From Adhaeribacter aerolatus (GTDB lineage: Bacteria > Bacteroidota > Bacteroidia > Cytophagales > Hymenobacteraceae): a stretch of 64,000 nt of DNA. A program made the position numbers and the translations under genes. Positions 46,032-56,143 of this stretch are shown here, piece by piece (position 1 is the stretch's first letter; every line of letters starts with the position of its first letter). The stretch is from NCBI RefSeq assembly GCF_007991635.1, contig NZ_BJYS01000030.1, positions 38,578-102,577 of the forward strand, in the 5' to 3' direction. Under the pieces are notes generated by a model. That model worked only from the letters and a program-made list of their open reading frames with translations. It did not search any database and had not been told where the DNA came from.

Positions 46032-47540
46032 ATGAATTCAGCCAAAGTAGCCGTGCCCACGGTTGTTGTTATTTTTGGAGGTACCGGCGATTTAACCAAG
46101 CGAAAATTATTACCTGCTTTTTATAATTTGTTTCTGGAAAACTGGCTGCCGGATAATTTTGCGATAATTGGCCTGGGCCGCTCTAAGTTTAACGATCCGG
46201 ATTATCGCAGCCATTTGTTCGAGGGATTAACGCAATTTTCACGGAGTGGACAACCAACCGACGAAAAATGGGCTGCCTTCGAAAACAACATTACGTATTT
46301 ACAGTCCGAAATAAATAACCCTGATTCTTACCAGCAACTGGCCGAGCGGCTTAATGCGTTTGATGCTGCCTGGGGCCAGCGGGCAAACCGGCTATTTTAT
46401 TTATCGGTAGCCCCGCAATTTATTGAAGCGGTTACCCTTAACCTAGCACAAGCTAATGTAGCCGATAATATAGACTGCGACCGCATTATAGTGGAGAAGC
46501 CTTTTGGCAAAGATTTAGCTACCGCCCGCAGCCTGAACCAATTGCTTACGCAAACCTTTCAGGAAAAACAGATCTACCGGATAGACCATTACCTGGGCAA
46601 AGAAACGGTGCAGAATATTCTGGCTTTCCGGTTTGCCAATGCCTTGTTCGAGCCCCTCTGGAACCGGAATTATATTGATTATGTGCAGATAACTGTAGCC
46701 GAGCAGGTAGGAGTAGAGGATAGAGGCGGTTATTACGAAGGAGCCGGTGCTCTGCGCGACATGATTCAGAACCACCTGTTGCAGCTATTGTGCATGGTGG
46801 CCATGGAGCCGCCGGTTATGTTCCAGGCCGAAGAAATCCGAAACCGGAAGGTAGATGTGCTGAGGGCCATCCGGCGCCTCGCCTACGAAGAAGTAAACCA
46901 ATATGCCGTACGCGGCCAGTACGGCCCGGGCTGGAAAGAGGGCGAGAAAGTGCCTGGTTACCGCGAAGAAGAAGGCGTTAAACCTAACTCCAATACCGAA
47001 ACCTACGCGGCCGTTAAGTTTTACCTCGATAACTGGCGTTGGCAGGGCGTACCTTTTTACCTGCGTACCGGCAAGCGTCTGCAAAATAAAACTTCCTCTA
47101 TCACGGTACAGTTTCGGCCGGTGCCGCACAAAACTTTTCCGTCGTCGTTAGCCGAAAATATGCTGCCGAACCGGCTTACCATCGATATTCAGCCGCAAAT
47201 GGATATACGCCTGCGGTTCACGGCCAAACGGCCCGGACTGGAAATGGCGCTTACCCCGGCCGAAATGGTGTTTGATTTTAAATCTTATTCGCAGAATTCG
47301 CCGGAAGCGTACGAAACCCTTTTGCTGGACGCCATGCAGGGCGATGCTACCTTGTTTATGCGGGCCGACCAGATAGAAGTAGCCTGGGATGTAATTACGC
47401 CTATTCTGGAAACTTGGGAAGCCCGGCCGTCTTTGGAATTTCCAAATTATGCCGCCGGTATGTGGGGACCTGAAAATGCCGAAGCCTTAATTGCCCGGGA
47501 AGGTCACACCTGGTCGGTTACCACGCCCAGAGCCATTTAA
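46032..47540 (+). CDS. zwf: Glucose-6-phosphate 1-dehydrogenase
   Basis: 502 residues. Cofactor motif [32 protein letters not shown]; active-site [13 protein letters not shown] (His and Lys); later [14 protein letters not shown]. It oxidises glucose 6-phosphate to 6-phosphogluconolactone. The ATG at 46032 is preceded by AGGAGG about 20 bases upstream, farther than an ideal Shine-Dalgarno. pgl follows 25 bp downstream, so the lactone is handed to its hydrolase. Confidence 0.97.
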   Translation: MNSAKVAVPTVVVIFGGTGDLTKRKLLPAFYNLFLENWLPDNFAIIGLGRSKFNDPDYRSHLFEGLTQFSRSGQPTDEKWAAFENNITYLQSEINNPDSYQQLAERLNAFDAAWGQRANRLFYLSVAPQFIEAVTLNLAQANVADNIDCDRIIVEKPFGKDLATARSLNQLLTQTFQEKQIYRIDHYLGKETVQNILAFRFANALFEPLWNRNYIDYVQITVAEQVGVEDRGGYYEGAGALRDMIQNHLLQLLCMVAMEPPVMFQAEEIRNRKVDVLRAIRRLAYEEVNQYAVRGQYGPGWKEGEKVPGYREEEGVKPNSNTETYAAVKFYLDNWRWQGVPFYLRTGKRLQNKTSSITVQFRPVPHKTFPSSLAENMLPNRLTIDIQPQMDIRLRFTAKRPGLEMALTPAEMVFDFKSYSQNSPEAYETLLLDAMQGDATLFMRADQIEVAWDVITPILETWEARPSLEFPNYAAGMWGPENAEALIAREGHTWSVTTPRAI

Positions 47541-47565
47541 ATCTAGCTACAAACAAGCATAACGG

Positions 47566-48285
47566 ATGATCCAAATATTTAAAGATACCCTGGAACTGAG
47601 CCAAGCCGCCGCCGAATTATTTGTGCAAGCTGCCAACGAGGCCGTGCAGGAAAAAGGACGCTTTAACGTAGCCCTGACGGGTGGTTCTTCGCCCATCCAA
47701 ATGCACCAGTTGCTCGCGCAATCGCCTTACCGGGAGCAGGTGCCCTGGGAGCAGACTTATGTCTTTTGGGGCGACGAGCGCTGGGTGCCTTTAACCGACG
47801 AGCAGAGTAACGCCAAAATGGCTTTTGAAACGTTGCTGAACCACGTGCCGGTACCCAAATCCCAAATTTTTCCGATGTGGGGGAACCAGGAACCCGAAAT
47901 ATTTGCGCAACAGTACGAAGCCACGCTCCGTGAACACCTTGGCAACACCGGCTTCGATTTAATATTGCTGGGCATGGGCGATGATGGCCACACGGCTTCA
48001 CTGTTTCCGGGTACTGCCGTTCTCCACGAAAAAGAAAAGTGGGTAGTAGCCTATTATTTAGAACCCAAACAAATTTACCGGATAACTTTAACGGCACCAT
48101 TCATTAACCAGGCCCGTAAAATTGCTTTTCTTACCTTCGGCGAAAAGAAAGCCGATGCTTTATACGAAGTTTTAGAAGGCGAAAGAAATCCGGAGCAATA
48201 CCCTTCCCAACTTATCCAACCACAAAACGAACCAATATGGTTAGTAGATGAAGCTGCTGCCCGCCGGTTGTTAAAAGGAGAATAA
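47566..48285 (+). CDS. pgl: 6-phosphogluconolactonase (DevB/SOL type)
   Basis: 239 residues. RFNVALTGGSSPIQMH (phosphate-binding loop), VFWGDERWVPLTDEQSNAKMA and LLGMGDDGHTASLFPG (catalytic His region) are the family signatures. It hydrolyses 6-phosphogluconolactone between the Zwf and Gnd steps. It is the last gene of the cluster, 25 bp after zwf. Confidence 0.96.
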   Translation: MIQIFKDTLELSQAAAELFVQAANEAVQEKGRFNVALTGGSSPIQMHQLLAQSPYREQVPWEQTYVFWGDERWVPLTDEQSNAKMAFETLLNHVPVPKSQIFPMWGNQEPEIFAQQYEATLREHLGNTGFDLILLGMGDDGHTASLFPGTAVLHEKEKWVVAYYLEPKQIYRITLTAPFINQARKIAFLTFGEKKADALYEVLEGERNPEQYPSQLIQPQNEPIWLVDEAAARRLLKGE

Positions 48286-48372
48286 TATTCAATGGGCATC
48301 AGGCAAAGGTAAAATACTGGAGATAAAATATTAGGTCAGTGCCAACGCTATAGGGCTCGGCGTTTATTATAG

Positions 48373-48391
48373 CGCGGGCGTCTCGCCCGTG
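48373..48391. repeat. GC-rich hairpin (CGGGCG/CGCCCG)
   Basis: Arms CGCGGGCG and CGCCCGTG around TCT, in the gap between converging pgl and TonB-receptor genes. REP-like or terminating; no T run follows. Confidence 0.5.
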
Positions 48392-48483
48392 TCTATTTTA
48401 CCCGGCATCTGGCCGCTGAAAAAATTAGGGCTCTATTATCTTCAGCGAAACCTGAATTAATATTTAACTCCAGGAGAAATTTT

Positions 48484-50754
48484 CTAAAAAGAAAAGGTAA
48501 CGCCGGCCTTTACGGAAAAGGGCGTTCCGGGCGTGAAATGAATTTCCGATACGGGTTCTATTTCATTTCTTAACCGCGATTCCGTTTCGAATTGGGCTTC
48601 TTTCCAGTTGCTGTTAAATAAATTCTCACCGCTTACTCTAAATTCAAGGTTTTTAAAAGTATAGCTAACTACGGCATCGGCCAGAAAGTAGCCTTCGGCG
48701 GTCAGGCTGTTGTCTTCGTTGGCGGGACGATGGCCCAGGTAGCGGTAGCGGAGATTGGCTTTTAGACCTTGGGTTGTTTGGTAACTAAGGCCACCAGTGC
48801 TGGTAATGGCAGGGGCTAACGGAATAAAATTATTGCCCTTTGCTTCGTCGCGCGCTCTGGGCCGGGCCAGGTTCAAATCCGTATCCAGAAATAAATTTTT
48901 ATTAAACTGGTAGCGGGCCGAAAGGTCCAACCCGTACCGGCGGGTTTTGCCTGATGGTTCCACAATGCCTTCGTCGCCGACGTATACAAATTCCTGGTCC
49001 AGGTCTAAAAACCAAAGGGCGGCGTTTACATAAAGCTGCTCTACAGGTTTAAACTTCAACCCTAAATCTGCCCCGCGAGCAGCGGGTAAAGCTTCTTTTC
49101 TGACCGCTGTAACCGAAACCCGAGAGTCGTTGGAATGATAACTCATGCCGGAACTTAAGTACAGTTGTAAGGCTTGCGTTACCGCGTAAGTGAAATTAAG
49201 TTTAGGACTAACCCGGCTTGCTGCACTTTTTTGGGTAGCACGGCTGGCATCTGCCTCCAACAGGCTGGTATAATTAAAAAATAAGCGATCAAACCGCAGA
49301 GCGGCATTCACGGAAAAGCGGGTAGAAACATCCCAGGTTTGGTTCAGGTAAGCAAATGTATTTAATTCCTGGATATTGCCTTTTTGTACTGCCAATAAAG
49401 TTGTTTTTCGGTTGCGCGTCCGGGATAATTCAGAACCATTAATATCGTCGTAGCGCAAGCCAATACCCACTTCTTGCCGGAGCGGGCGGCCCATGAAAGT
49501 TGCTTCTTTCTGGTGAGTGCCCTGGTAGCCATAAATTTGCCTTTTCTCTTTTTGCCGGATTTGGTCGCCGTTTTCCGGGTCGTTCAGGAAAAAGGTAAAA
49601 TTGGAATACAGCTCAAAATCGTATTTGACAAAATATACCTGGTTTTTCAGGTAGCTGCCATCCGTGAAAGTTTTATCTAAACTCAGGTTGGCATTGTAGC
49701 GGGCCGTTTGGCCGCCTTCGGTATCATCAATCGCACCAAAGCGGGTAATGGTGCCATCGGCTACCGCCCGTTCCGGAATTTGGCCGGAGGCATCCCAGGT
49801 ACTCCGGAAAGCCGATAAAGAGCCGCTCAGAATAGTGTTGTTCCGGAACACCCCCTGGTAGCGGCTAAACAAATTTAAGCGGTTTAAACCCTGCGGCGAC
49901 TGAAAGTAACCATTGCTGAATAAATATTCTGTAGCTAAATAAGCATTCTGCTGATTTTGCCGAGCACGGGCACCTAACAAATTAAACATACCTACTGTCC
50001 GGTAATTATCGAATTTGCCAGCCTCCAGTTTTATGCTGTTCTTATCTAAAGCACTGCGGGTCCGGAAATCGGCGTAGCCGGCGGTGCCAAAATTCCCTTT
50101 ATCGGCCCGGTAAGGACCTTTGCCAAAATCTACGTTCTGGATGATTTCGGGAATAAGAAAGTGCAAATCGGAGTAGCCTTGACCGTGGGCGTGCGAAACC
50201 ATGTTTACCGGCATGCCGTCGGCGGTTAAGTTAATATCGGTGCCGTGGTCGATGTCGAAACCCCGCAGAAATATCTGCTCGGCTTTGCCGCCGCCCGCGT
50301 GCTGGGCAATAAACAATCCCGGAATCAGGCGCAATATTTCCTGGGAATTTTGAATGGGCCGGAGCTGTACGTCTACGGCACTGATAATATTAGCTGTTTC
50401 TGCCTGGCTGGCTGATACGGCTATTTCGGCTAATTGTAAGCTGCCACTGGACAAATAAGAAGTAGCCAGCACCGGTGGAGTCAGCGGATTAACTTCTACC
50501 ATTTTCTTTTCCTGCTCAAATCCCAAGTAAGTTATTTTTAATTCGTAGTTACCGGCTGCCAGGTCATGAAAAGTATAAACTCCAAAGCGGTCGGTAGTAG
50601 AAATTTTATCAATGGCGGGTATGGATACCGTAGCGCCGGCCAAGGGCGTATTGGTGCTTTTGCTGTAAACTACGCCTTTTATAGCGAGTTGGTGGGCAAA
50701 AGCACCGGTGGTAACCGTTAGGAAGGATAACAGAAAGAAGTAAAGTTTTTTCAC
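48484..50754 (-). CDS. TonB-dependent receptor with carboxypeptidase-regulatory-like N-terminus
   Basis: 756 residues, a classical receptor rather than SusC. Signal to about GAFAHQ; beta-sandwich about 22-105 (IKGVVYSKSTNTPLAGATVSI); plug with EILRLIPGLFIAQHAGGGKAEQIFLRGFDIDHG and GMPVNMVSHAHGQGYSDLHFLIPE (several His); barrel ending FTPGTPFSVKAGVTFSF. The ligand is unknown; the His-rich plug loop would fit a metal or metal complex, but this is inference. It is downstream of the DUF4331 and TPR genes on the same strand and there is no SusD partner. Confidence 0.93.
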   Translation of the reverse strand: MKKLYFFLLSFLTVTTGAFAHQLAIKGVVYSKSTNTPLAGATVSIPAIDKISTTDRFGVYTFHDLAAGNYELKITYLGFEQEKKMVEVNPLTPPVLATSYLSSGSLQLAEIAVSASQAETANIISAVDVQLRPIQNSQEILRLIPGLFIAQHAGGGKAEQIFLRGFDIDHGTDINLTADGMPVNMVSHAHGQGYSDLHFLIPEIIQNVDFGKGPYRADKGNFGTAGYADFRTRSALDKNSIKLEAGKFDNYRTVGMFNLLGARARQNQQNAYLATEYLFSNGYFQSPQGLNRLNLFSRYQGVFRNNTILSGSLSAFRSTWDASGQIPERAVADGTITRFGAIDDTEGGQTARYNANLSLDKTFTDGSYLKNQVYFVKYDFELYSNFTFFLNDPENGDQIRQKEKRQIYGYQGTHQKEATFMGRPLRQEVGIGLRYDDINGSELSRTRNRKTTLLAVQKGNIQELNTFAYLNQTWDVSTRFSVNAALRFDRLFFNYTSLLEADASRATQKSAASRVSPKLNFTYAVTQALQLYLSSGMSYHSNDSRVSVTAVRKEALPAARGADLGLKFKPVEQLYVNAALWFLDLDQEFVYVGDEGIVEPSGKTRRYGLDLSARYQFNKNLFLDTDLNLARPRARDEAKGNNFIPLAPAITSTGGLSYQTTQGLKANLRYRYLGHRPANEDNSLTAEGYFLADAVVSYTFKNLEFRVSGENLFNSNWKEAQFETESRLRNEIEPVSEIHFTPGTPFSVKAGVTFSF

Positions 50755-50837
50755 ACTGTTTGGTTTGTAGAAAGGGTTGCCTTAAGATTTAAAAAAGGTG
50801 GATCATGGATTGTTTGCTCAAGCGGAACTCCGCCCCG

Positions 50838-50862
50838 GGCGGGCTGCTTTCGGCAGCCCGCC
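50838..50862. repeat. Strong GC-rich hairpin upstream of the TonB receptor
   Basis: GGCGGGCTGC (50838-50847) and GCAGCCCGCC (50853-50862) around TTTCG. It lies in the 221-bp gap between the TPR gene and the receptor gene. With no T run it is more likely an mRNA-stability or repeat element than a terminator. Confidence 0.55.
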
Positions 50863-50975
50863 GGGTGGAATTGTTTGGGGCGAAATCTACTAAAGTGTAT
50901 TCCCTTATAAAGCTGGTTCAAGCGTCCGGCTGGAATTTTTCTGCCTGTATTGGGGATATTGGGTCTGCGGTAAGG

Positions 50976-52316
50976 TTATAGTTTGGTTACCGATTGGCTG
51001 AGTAAACTTTTTCCTTCCGTGCTGTAAGCGGTATACTGAAAGGGATCAGTTGCTAACGATTTCCGGATGAGGGTTTCGCCGGCTACCCGGTCGCCTAGCC
51101 GGTATTTTACCAAGCCATTTAAACATACAAGCGTGGGGTCCTGGCTGTTGGTGCGGGTTGCTTTTTGTAAAAACGCGTTCGCGCGCTGATAATCTTGTTT
51201 TTTATAATAGATAGCGGCCAGTGTTTTACAAACATCTATATTCTCCGGTCTTCTTTTATATTCTTTGCGGGCGTATGCCAAAGCCTTATCCGGGTCGTTT
51301 TTCAGGTTAAGGTAAATATTAGCTAATTCCAGATCCATCAGGTGGCCGGATTTCTGATCTTCTTTCAAGCCCGCAATAAGTTCCTCCATTAAATTGTTCG
51401 CTTTTCTGGTTGCGCCTTGTTGCTGGTAAAGACGTACCAATTCTTCCTGAAAAGAGAATTCGGGTAAGACATTAGCGGCTTCGGTATACAATCGCATAGC
51501 ATCTTGGGGGTTGTTCTTTTTTTCGGCCAAGCGGGCTAACCCGCCAATGGCAAAAGCATACTTCGGGTATTCGGCCAGGGCGCGTTCGTACACGGCGGCA
51601 GCTTTCTGCAAATCACCGGTTTTTTCGTATAAGCTGCCCAAAGTAAAGCGGGTCCAGGCGGTTTGTTCTAAGCCCGGATAGCCAGCGGCAGCGGCCTGTT
51701 CCATAGCCTCAATGGCACCGGGTAAATCGCCGTGAATTTCGCGCAGGTACGAAATTCGGGAATACGATTTCAGGTCGGGACGGATAGCGGTCATTCGGTC
51801 GGCCATGTTAATGGCTTCTTCGTAATTGCCCAGTTCTACGTTGGCATCGCACAACACGCCGTAAACCGAGGCAATATTGGGGTTAATGGCTAAGGCTTTT
51901 TTGCCGGTTGCCAGGGCTTCGTTAAACTGGTGAAGCGAGAGTTGGATAGATGCTTTTGCCACCGTTGCCTCGTACAGCAGAGCTGGATCGTCCGGTCCCT
52001 GATCTAAAATATCATCTATTAACTTAAGGGCGGCCGGATAGTAATAAGGGTGTTCTCCGGTAATACGGGCCTCCTGCATATAGGCAAAGGCCAGTAACAG
52101 TTTGCTTTTCAAATCATTCGGTTTATCGCGTAGTTTTCGTTGCAGGCCCTGGATAGCCGCTTTGGTGTTCAGCCATTCGCTGGTAACCGAAATGGGCCCG
52201 GTTCTTTCTTTGAGGGGCGGAATGGGATCTTGTACATTACGATATTGGTAAAAAAGACCGGCTGCCGCTACTATTATAAGTACTAATACGCCATTAAGGA
52301 GGTAGCTCTTTTTCAT
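50976..52316 (-). CDS. TPR-repeat protein with N-terminal membrane anchor
   Basis: 446 residues. One N-terminal transmembrane segment or uncleaved signal (YLLNGVLVLIIVAAAGLFYQY), then about ten tetratricopeptide repeats, such as SVYGVLCDANVELGNYEEAI, FTLGSLYEKTGDLQKAAAVYERAL and VCKTLAAIYYKKQDYQRANA. It is a scaffold for protein contacts in the periplasm. It lies between the DUF4331 gene (terminator between them) and the TonB receptor; the three recur as a plausible functional unit, but the partner proteins cannot be named from sequence. Confidence 0.88.
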   Translation of the reverse strand: MKKSYLLNGVLVLIIVAAAGLFYQYRNVQDPIPPLKERTGPISVTSEWLNTKAAIQGLQRKLRDKPNDLKSKLLLAFAYMQEARITGEHPYYYPAALKLIDDILDQGPDDPALLYEATVAKASIQLSLHQFNEALATGKKALAINPNIASVYGVLCDANVELGNYEEAINMADRMTAIRPDLKSYSRISYLREIHGDLPGAIEAMEQAAAAGYPGLEQTAWTRFTLGSLYEKTGDLQKAAAVYERALAEYPKYAFAIGGLARLAEKKNNPQDAMRLYTEAANVLPEFSFQEELVRLYQQQGATRKANNLMEELIAGLKEDQKSGHLMDLELANIYLNLKNDPDKALAYARKEYKRRPENIDVCKTLAAIYYKKQDYQRANAFLQKATRTNSQDPTLVCLNGLVKYRLGDRVAGETLIRKSLATDPFQYTAYSTEGKSLLSQSVTKL

Positions 52317-52364
52317 CTTGTTTCTGCTTTGGTATAAGTAACGCGTAAAGGAAAAATGAATAAA

Positions 52365-52391
52365 AAGGCCGGGTAAGCTGTACCCGGCCTT
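52365..52391 (-). terminator. Terminator after DUF4331 gene
   Basis: AAGGCCGGGTA and TACCCGGCCTT (perfect 11-bp arms, 5-base loop) with TTTTTATT following on the minus strand. It lies 6 bp after the DUF4331 stop, so the TPR gene probably needs read-through or its own promoter. Confidence 0.85.
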
Positions 52392-52397
52392 AAATGG

Positions 52398-54506
52398 TTA
52401 TTTATCTACTGTAAATTTCAGCGATTGTAAAACGTTGTTGCCATTCTGGATACGGGCAATGTAAGTGCCTCTATCCAGCTTGCTCACATTTACTGGTACT
52501 TCGTGGGTGCCAGCCTTAATATTTTGATTTACAACCGGACTGGCTACTAACCGGCCTGCCAAATCAAAAATTTGTAAAGAAACGTTGGTCGGTTCGGCCA
52601 GGTGATACCGGAAAGTGGTGGTATTCCGGGACGGATTCGGATAAGCTTCTACCTTTTTCAGCATTATTTCGGGTGTAGCCAGGTTCATAGAGCCGGGTAC
52701 TTTGGCGCCGGGTTGCATGGCCGACACCGTAGAGATTGGGTTGCCATTTATATCACAGTTAATCTTAATATGACCATCCTCAAAGCCGTCCCAGGGCTTA
52801 GCCAGGAAAGGGAAGCTAGCCATAAAAGGCTTGTCGTTTTTCTCAACACCGGTAGTAAAGGTTAGAACATCTACCAAATCCGGGGTAACAGGAGATTCGC
52901 TGGTTCCTGGGATAAAGTCATCGTACCAAAGACCAATAGCAGCCAGAACGGCGCCACCTACGGCTTGTAATTCAATCCGGGTTACATCATCTTCTAAACG
53001 GCGACCGTTCGGGAAGCCATCCATGTTAGGAATAAACTCCAGATTGCTGTTAGTATTATAAGGTGCCGTGGTTAGACCCAGGGCGGCAGCGGCCACAAGA
53101 CCTTCGCTGCTAAATTGAGGGTGGTTCCGGGGAGTAGCCGGCGTAGCCATGTTTACCCGCAGCATATCGCCGAATGTTGGCAGGAAGTTATGGATAAGTG
53201 GTTTACCAGCTGCCAGTGGATTACCATTTTTGCCGGTTGCTAACTGGTAAGGCCGCAGGTTAGGCACACCGGTCATAAATATTGGTAAAAGATCTACGGA
53301 CCGGGGTTGGCCAGGACGCAGCAAATAATTACCAAAAAGCTTATCGTCTAAGGCGGTACCAGCCAAAGCCGGATTTCCTTTTAAGCCAGCTAAACCATTG
53401 GCATTATTTGTAAAGTCAAACTGACCCAAAGATTTTTTTTGAATTCGTAATTTAGCTAATCCCGGGACCGCCTTACCAAAATCATCATCATCCATGTAAA
53501 GCGCCAGTTCGGGGTTGGTAAAGTATTTTTCGAACTTAGGGTTATCCTTTGAAGAAGGGATCGCATTCCATTCGTCTTTGCGGCCCACCGGAATAATCAC
53601 CTCGTTGGTAAGGGGCATACCCAAACGGGAAACCTGCACGTAAGGGCCACTTTCGGTCTTAGTACCATCCGGGTTACGAACAGTCATTTGCCGGCGGCTG
53701 GCCGAAGCCCAAACCCCGATTACATAATCCGGATCCAGAATATTTTTAGCCTGGCTGGCATATTTTTTATCTTTCTGCAGGTTTTCGATGGGAATATCCA
53801 TGGCAATGGTATGCACGTTTAATTTGGCTAAGCCATCTGGTGCATTACCCGGACGAATATTACCTAAGTCAGAAATACCGCCAATATCAACAAAGAACGG
53901 ATCATCTACTTGACCAACGAATATTTTTTCCCGCTGACCGGAAGTTTCAATAGCCGCATTAAATAAGGCATCGTAAGGAGTGTTTAAGCCAACGGCACTT
54001 TCAATAGACCGCGGACCGGCATCCGGCGGCGCTACTTTACCCAGGTATACAATCCGGGACCAGGTTTTACCGCCATCTAAACTTTTGCTACAGAAATAAT
54101 TGGCCTTTACATTTTCCTTACCCAACCGGTATTTAAAGAAAGTTGTCGGATCCTCATTCTTCAACACAAACTCAAACCGGTAAATAATGTCGTCGTAAGC
54201 GGTAGTGGCATTGTTTTTAATGTGAATATCGTAGGCAATATTTTCCCCGAAATTGTAGTAATAGGGGCCGCCGTGGGGCGCCTGCACCGGAATATAATTA
54301 GCAATAATAATCATATTGTTCGGGTTTGCCGGGTTGCGGAAGGCATACACATCGGTGTTATCCGCCAGCGGGTCGTTCATTATCATCGGGGCTTCCCGGT
54401 GGCTGGACGATTCGAGGTTGTTGTACTTTAAACCAATTGCAGATAGCCCTGCTATCGCCAGTCCCGTCAGCAAGAGCTTTGGTCCTGTTCTTGTAAAAAC
54501 TCCCAT
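52398..54506 (-). CDS. DUF4331 protein with T9SS C-terminal sorting domain
   Basis: 702 residues. N-terminal signal/hydrophobic segment, then the DUF4331 hallmark SSSHREAPMIMNDPLADNTDVYAF and matching blocks (PGLAKLRIQKK, RPGQPRSVDLLPIFMTGVPNL, FPNGRRLEDDVTRI). The C-terminal 80 residues (MLKKVEAYPNPSRNTTTFRY ... GTYIARIQNGNNVLQSLKFTVDK) are a type A type IX secretion sorting domain. The protein is therefore moved across the outer membrane and probably fixed on the surface. The function of DUF4331 is not known. It is the first gene of the minus-strand run with TPR and TonB receptor. Confidence 0.93.
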   Translation of the reverse strand: MGVFTRTGPKLLLTGLAIAGLSAIGLKYNNLESSSHREAPMIMNDPLADNTDVYAFRNPANPNNMIIIANYIPVQAPHGGPYYYNFGENIAYDIHIKNNATTAYDDIIYRFEFVLKNEDPTTFFKYRLGKENVKANYFCSKSLDGGKTWSRIVYLGKVAPPDAGPRSIESAVGLNTPYDALFNAAIETSGQREKIFVGQVDDPFFVDIGGISDLGNIRPGNAPDGLAKLNVHTIAMDIPIENLQKDKKYASQAKNILDPDYVIGVWASASRRQMTVRNPDGTKTESGPYVQVSRLGMPLTNEVIIPVGRKDEWNAIPSSKDNPKFEKYFTNPELALYMDDDDFGKAVPGLAKLRIQKKSLGQFDFTNNANGLAGLKGNPALAGTALDDKLFGNYLLRPGQPRSVDLLPIFMTGVPNLRPYQLATGKNGNPLAAGKPLIHNFLPTFGDMLRVNMATPATPRNHPQFSSEGLVAAAALGLTTAPYNTNSNLEFIPNMDGFPNGRRLEDDVTRIELQAVGGAVLAAIGLWYDDFIPGTSESPVTPDLVDVLTFTTGVEKNDKPFMASFPFLAKPWDGFEDGHIKINCDINGNPISTVSAMQPGAKVPGSMNLATPEIMLKKVEAYPNPSRNTTTFRYHLAEPTNVSLQIFDLAGRLVASPVVNQNIKAGTHEVPVNVSKLDRGTYIARIQNGNNVLQSLKFTVDK

Positions 54507-54875
54507 AAGATTTTAATTGTTTAAGGTTGAATAAAAATTAAACTGGGTATTGATTGCGGAAACCTACGTACTAAATAGAGCAACCGGATTTTGGGTAGAA
54601 ACAAGAAGTCTTGTTAATTCTTTTAAATATTATAGTTGTTGGCTGGAAAATTGCACTGAAAGCGTCTGTGATTATACTAATCTAATAAGTTTGTATGAGA
54701 ATAATCCAATACGCACAGAATATTAATTTTTTATTTAATGAAGTTAAATAAGTAAAATTTGAAGGTAATAATTGGGCTATTAGATTAAATGTGATAATAA
54801 ACCATAGCCTGGGTTGGTAGATTTAAAAATGGGGAGACCAGATTAATATAAATTATTTAAGTAAAGAATATTTTT

Positions 54876-55199
54876 TTGAGAATAAAGAAATATTTTTTGG
54901 GACTGTTTAATCAACCGGAAGAAGTTGGAATTAAGCCAGGGGGTTTACCGCTTTTACTTCGAAGCTGGTTCGCCTTCAAAAATATAATAGACTGGTGCCC
55001 TTACTTTGGATTTTCACCAGCTAATAGTCTGCCAGAAGTTTTAGCATGGGCGGTGATAACATCTAAAATGGCGCCGGATGCTGACAGAGAATAAAACTAA
55101 GCTGTTACGGCTGTTAAATTATGGCAGGCAACTTATGAAGCTTTCCTGGAGGAGATTAATTTTGAATTAAGCCAAACAAGGCAATATTTACCGCGCTTA
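54876..55199 (+). pseudogene. Possible gene relic of unknown family
   Basis: A 72-codon frame from a TTG (contains LPEVLAWAVITSKMAPDADRE) hits two nearby stops. The same frame then resumes as protein-like sequence (KLWQATYEAFLEEINFELSQ, TRQYLPRL) to 55199. I do not recognise the family. It could be a decayed gene or coincidence. It is the only protein-like content in the 54507-55257 gap; the rest is AT-rich. Confidence 0.25.
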
Positions 55200-55257
55200 T
55201 AGTTAAAATATTAAAATATATCTTTAACTTTTCCGGTGCACTCCTAATGCTTACCAG

Positions 55258-56046
55258 ATGAAAATTTTCTGTAAAACACTAACTCCAGCCTTATTTCTGT
55301 TGTTTATCTTTCAGCAATGTAACCCCAAAGAAAACGAGACCGCAGGAAACCCACCCATGGAGGGTTTTAATGCGCAGGGTTCTGATGCCAAAGCTATTGC
55401 GCTAGCCGATTCGGTAATGGCGGCCCAGGGTGGCCGGAAGAACTGGGATGCTACCCGGTATATTGCGTGGCAATTTTTTGATGCCCGGAAGCTGCTTTGG
55501 GATAAATATACCGGCGACGTACGGATAGAAAACCTGAAGGACGACACGAAAACGCTCGTAAATATTAATACGGGCAAAGGCAAAGTATTTAAAAACGGGG
55601 CCGAGGTAACCCAACCCGATTCGCTGGCCAAATACCTGCAAAAAGGCAAAGAAGCCTGGATTAACGATTCTTACTGGCTGGTAATGCCCTTTAAACTGAA
55701 AGATTCCGGCGTAACCCTGAAATATTTGGGCGAAGAAAAACTGCCAACCGGACCTGATACCCACGTGCTGCAGCTTACTTACCAGAATGTAGGCGTTACC
55801 CCCGACAACAAATACAAGGTATACGTCGATAAAAATAACCACCTCGTTGCCCAATGGGCTTATTACAAAAATGCCCAGGATTCTATTCCGGCTTTTGTTA
55901 TGCCCTGGCTCGACTACAAGACCTACGGCAACATCAAACTTTCCGGCGACCGTGGCCAGGCCAAATTAACGAACCTCCAGGTGCTGGAGCAGGTGCCCGA
56001 AACGGCTTTTACTTCTTTCGAGCCGGTTGATTTAAGTAAAAAGTAG
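55258..56046 (+). CDS. Lipoprotein of the DUF6503-like type
   Basis: 262 residues. Lipobox IFQQC at about Cys21. The mature part (ALADSVMAAQGGRKNWDATRYIAWQFF, TLVNINTGKGKVFKNG, YKVYVDKNNHLVAQWAYY) resembles the LolA/LolB-like beta-barrel lipoproteins grouped as DUF6503. Such proteins are thought to bind hydrophobic ligands; no function is proven. It is transcribed alone. The ATG at 55258 is preceded by an AT-rich region. Confidence 0.75.
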   Translation: MKIFCKTLTPALFLLFIFQQCNPKENETAGNPPMEGFNAQGSDAKAIALADSVMAAQGGRKNWDATRYIAWQFFDARKLLWDKYTGDVRIENLKDDTKTLVNINTGKGKVFKNGAEVTQPDSLAKYLQKGKEAWINDSYWLVMPFKLKDSGVTLKYLGEEKLPTGPDTHVLQLTYQNVGVTPDNKYKVYVDKNNHLVAQWAYYKNAQDSIPAFVMPWLDYKTYGNIKLSGDRGQAKLTNLQVLEQVPETAFTSFEPVDLSKK

Positions 56047-56143
56047 AGCCAGTCAGATTCTTATAAGTCCGTTAAATAATACGGAGATAATAAGTAAGCC
56101 GATGTCTGTTCTGTAACCGAGGGGCAATACCGGTAAGGATTGT

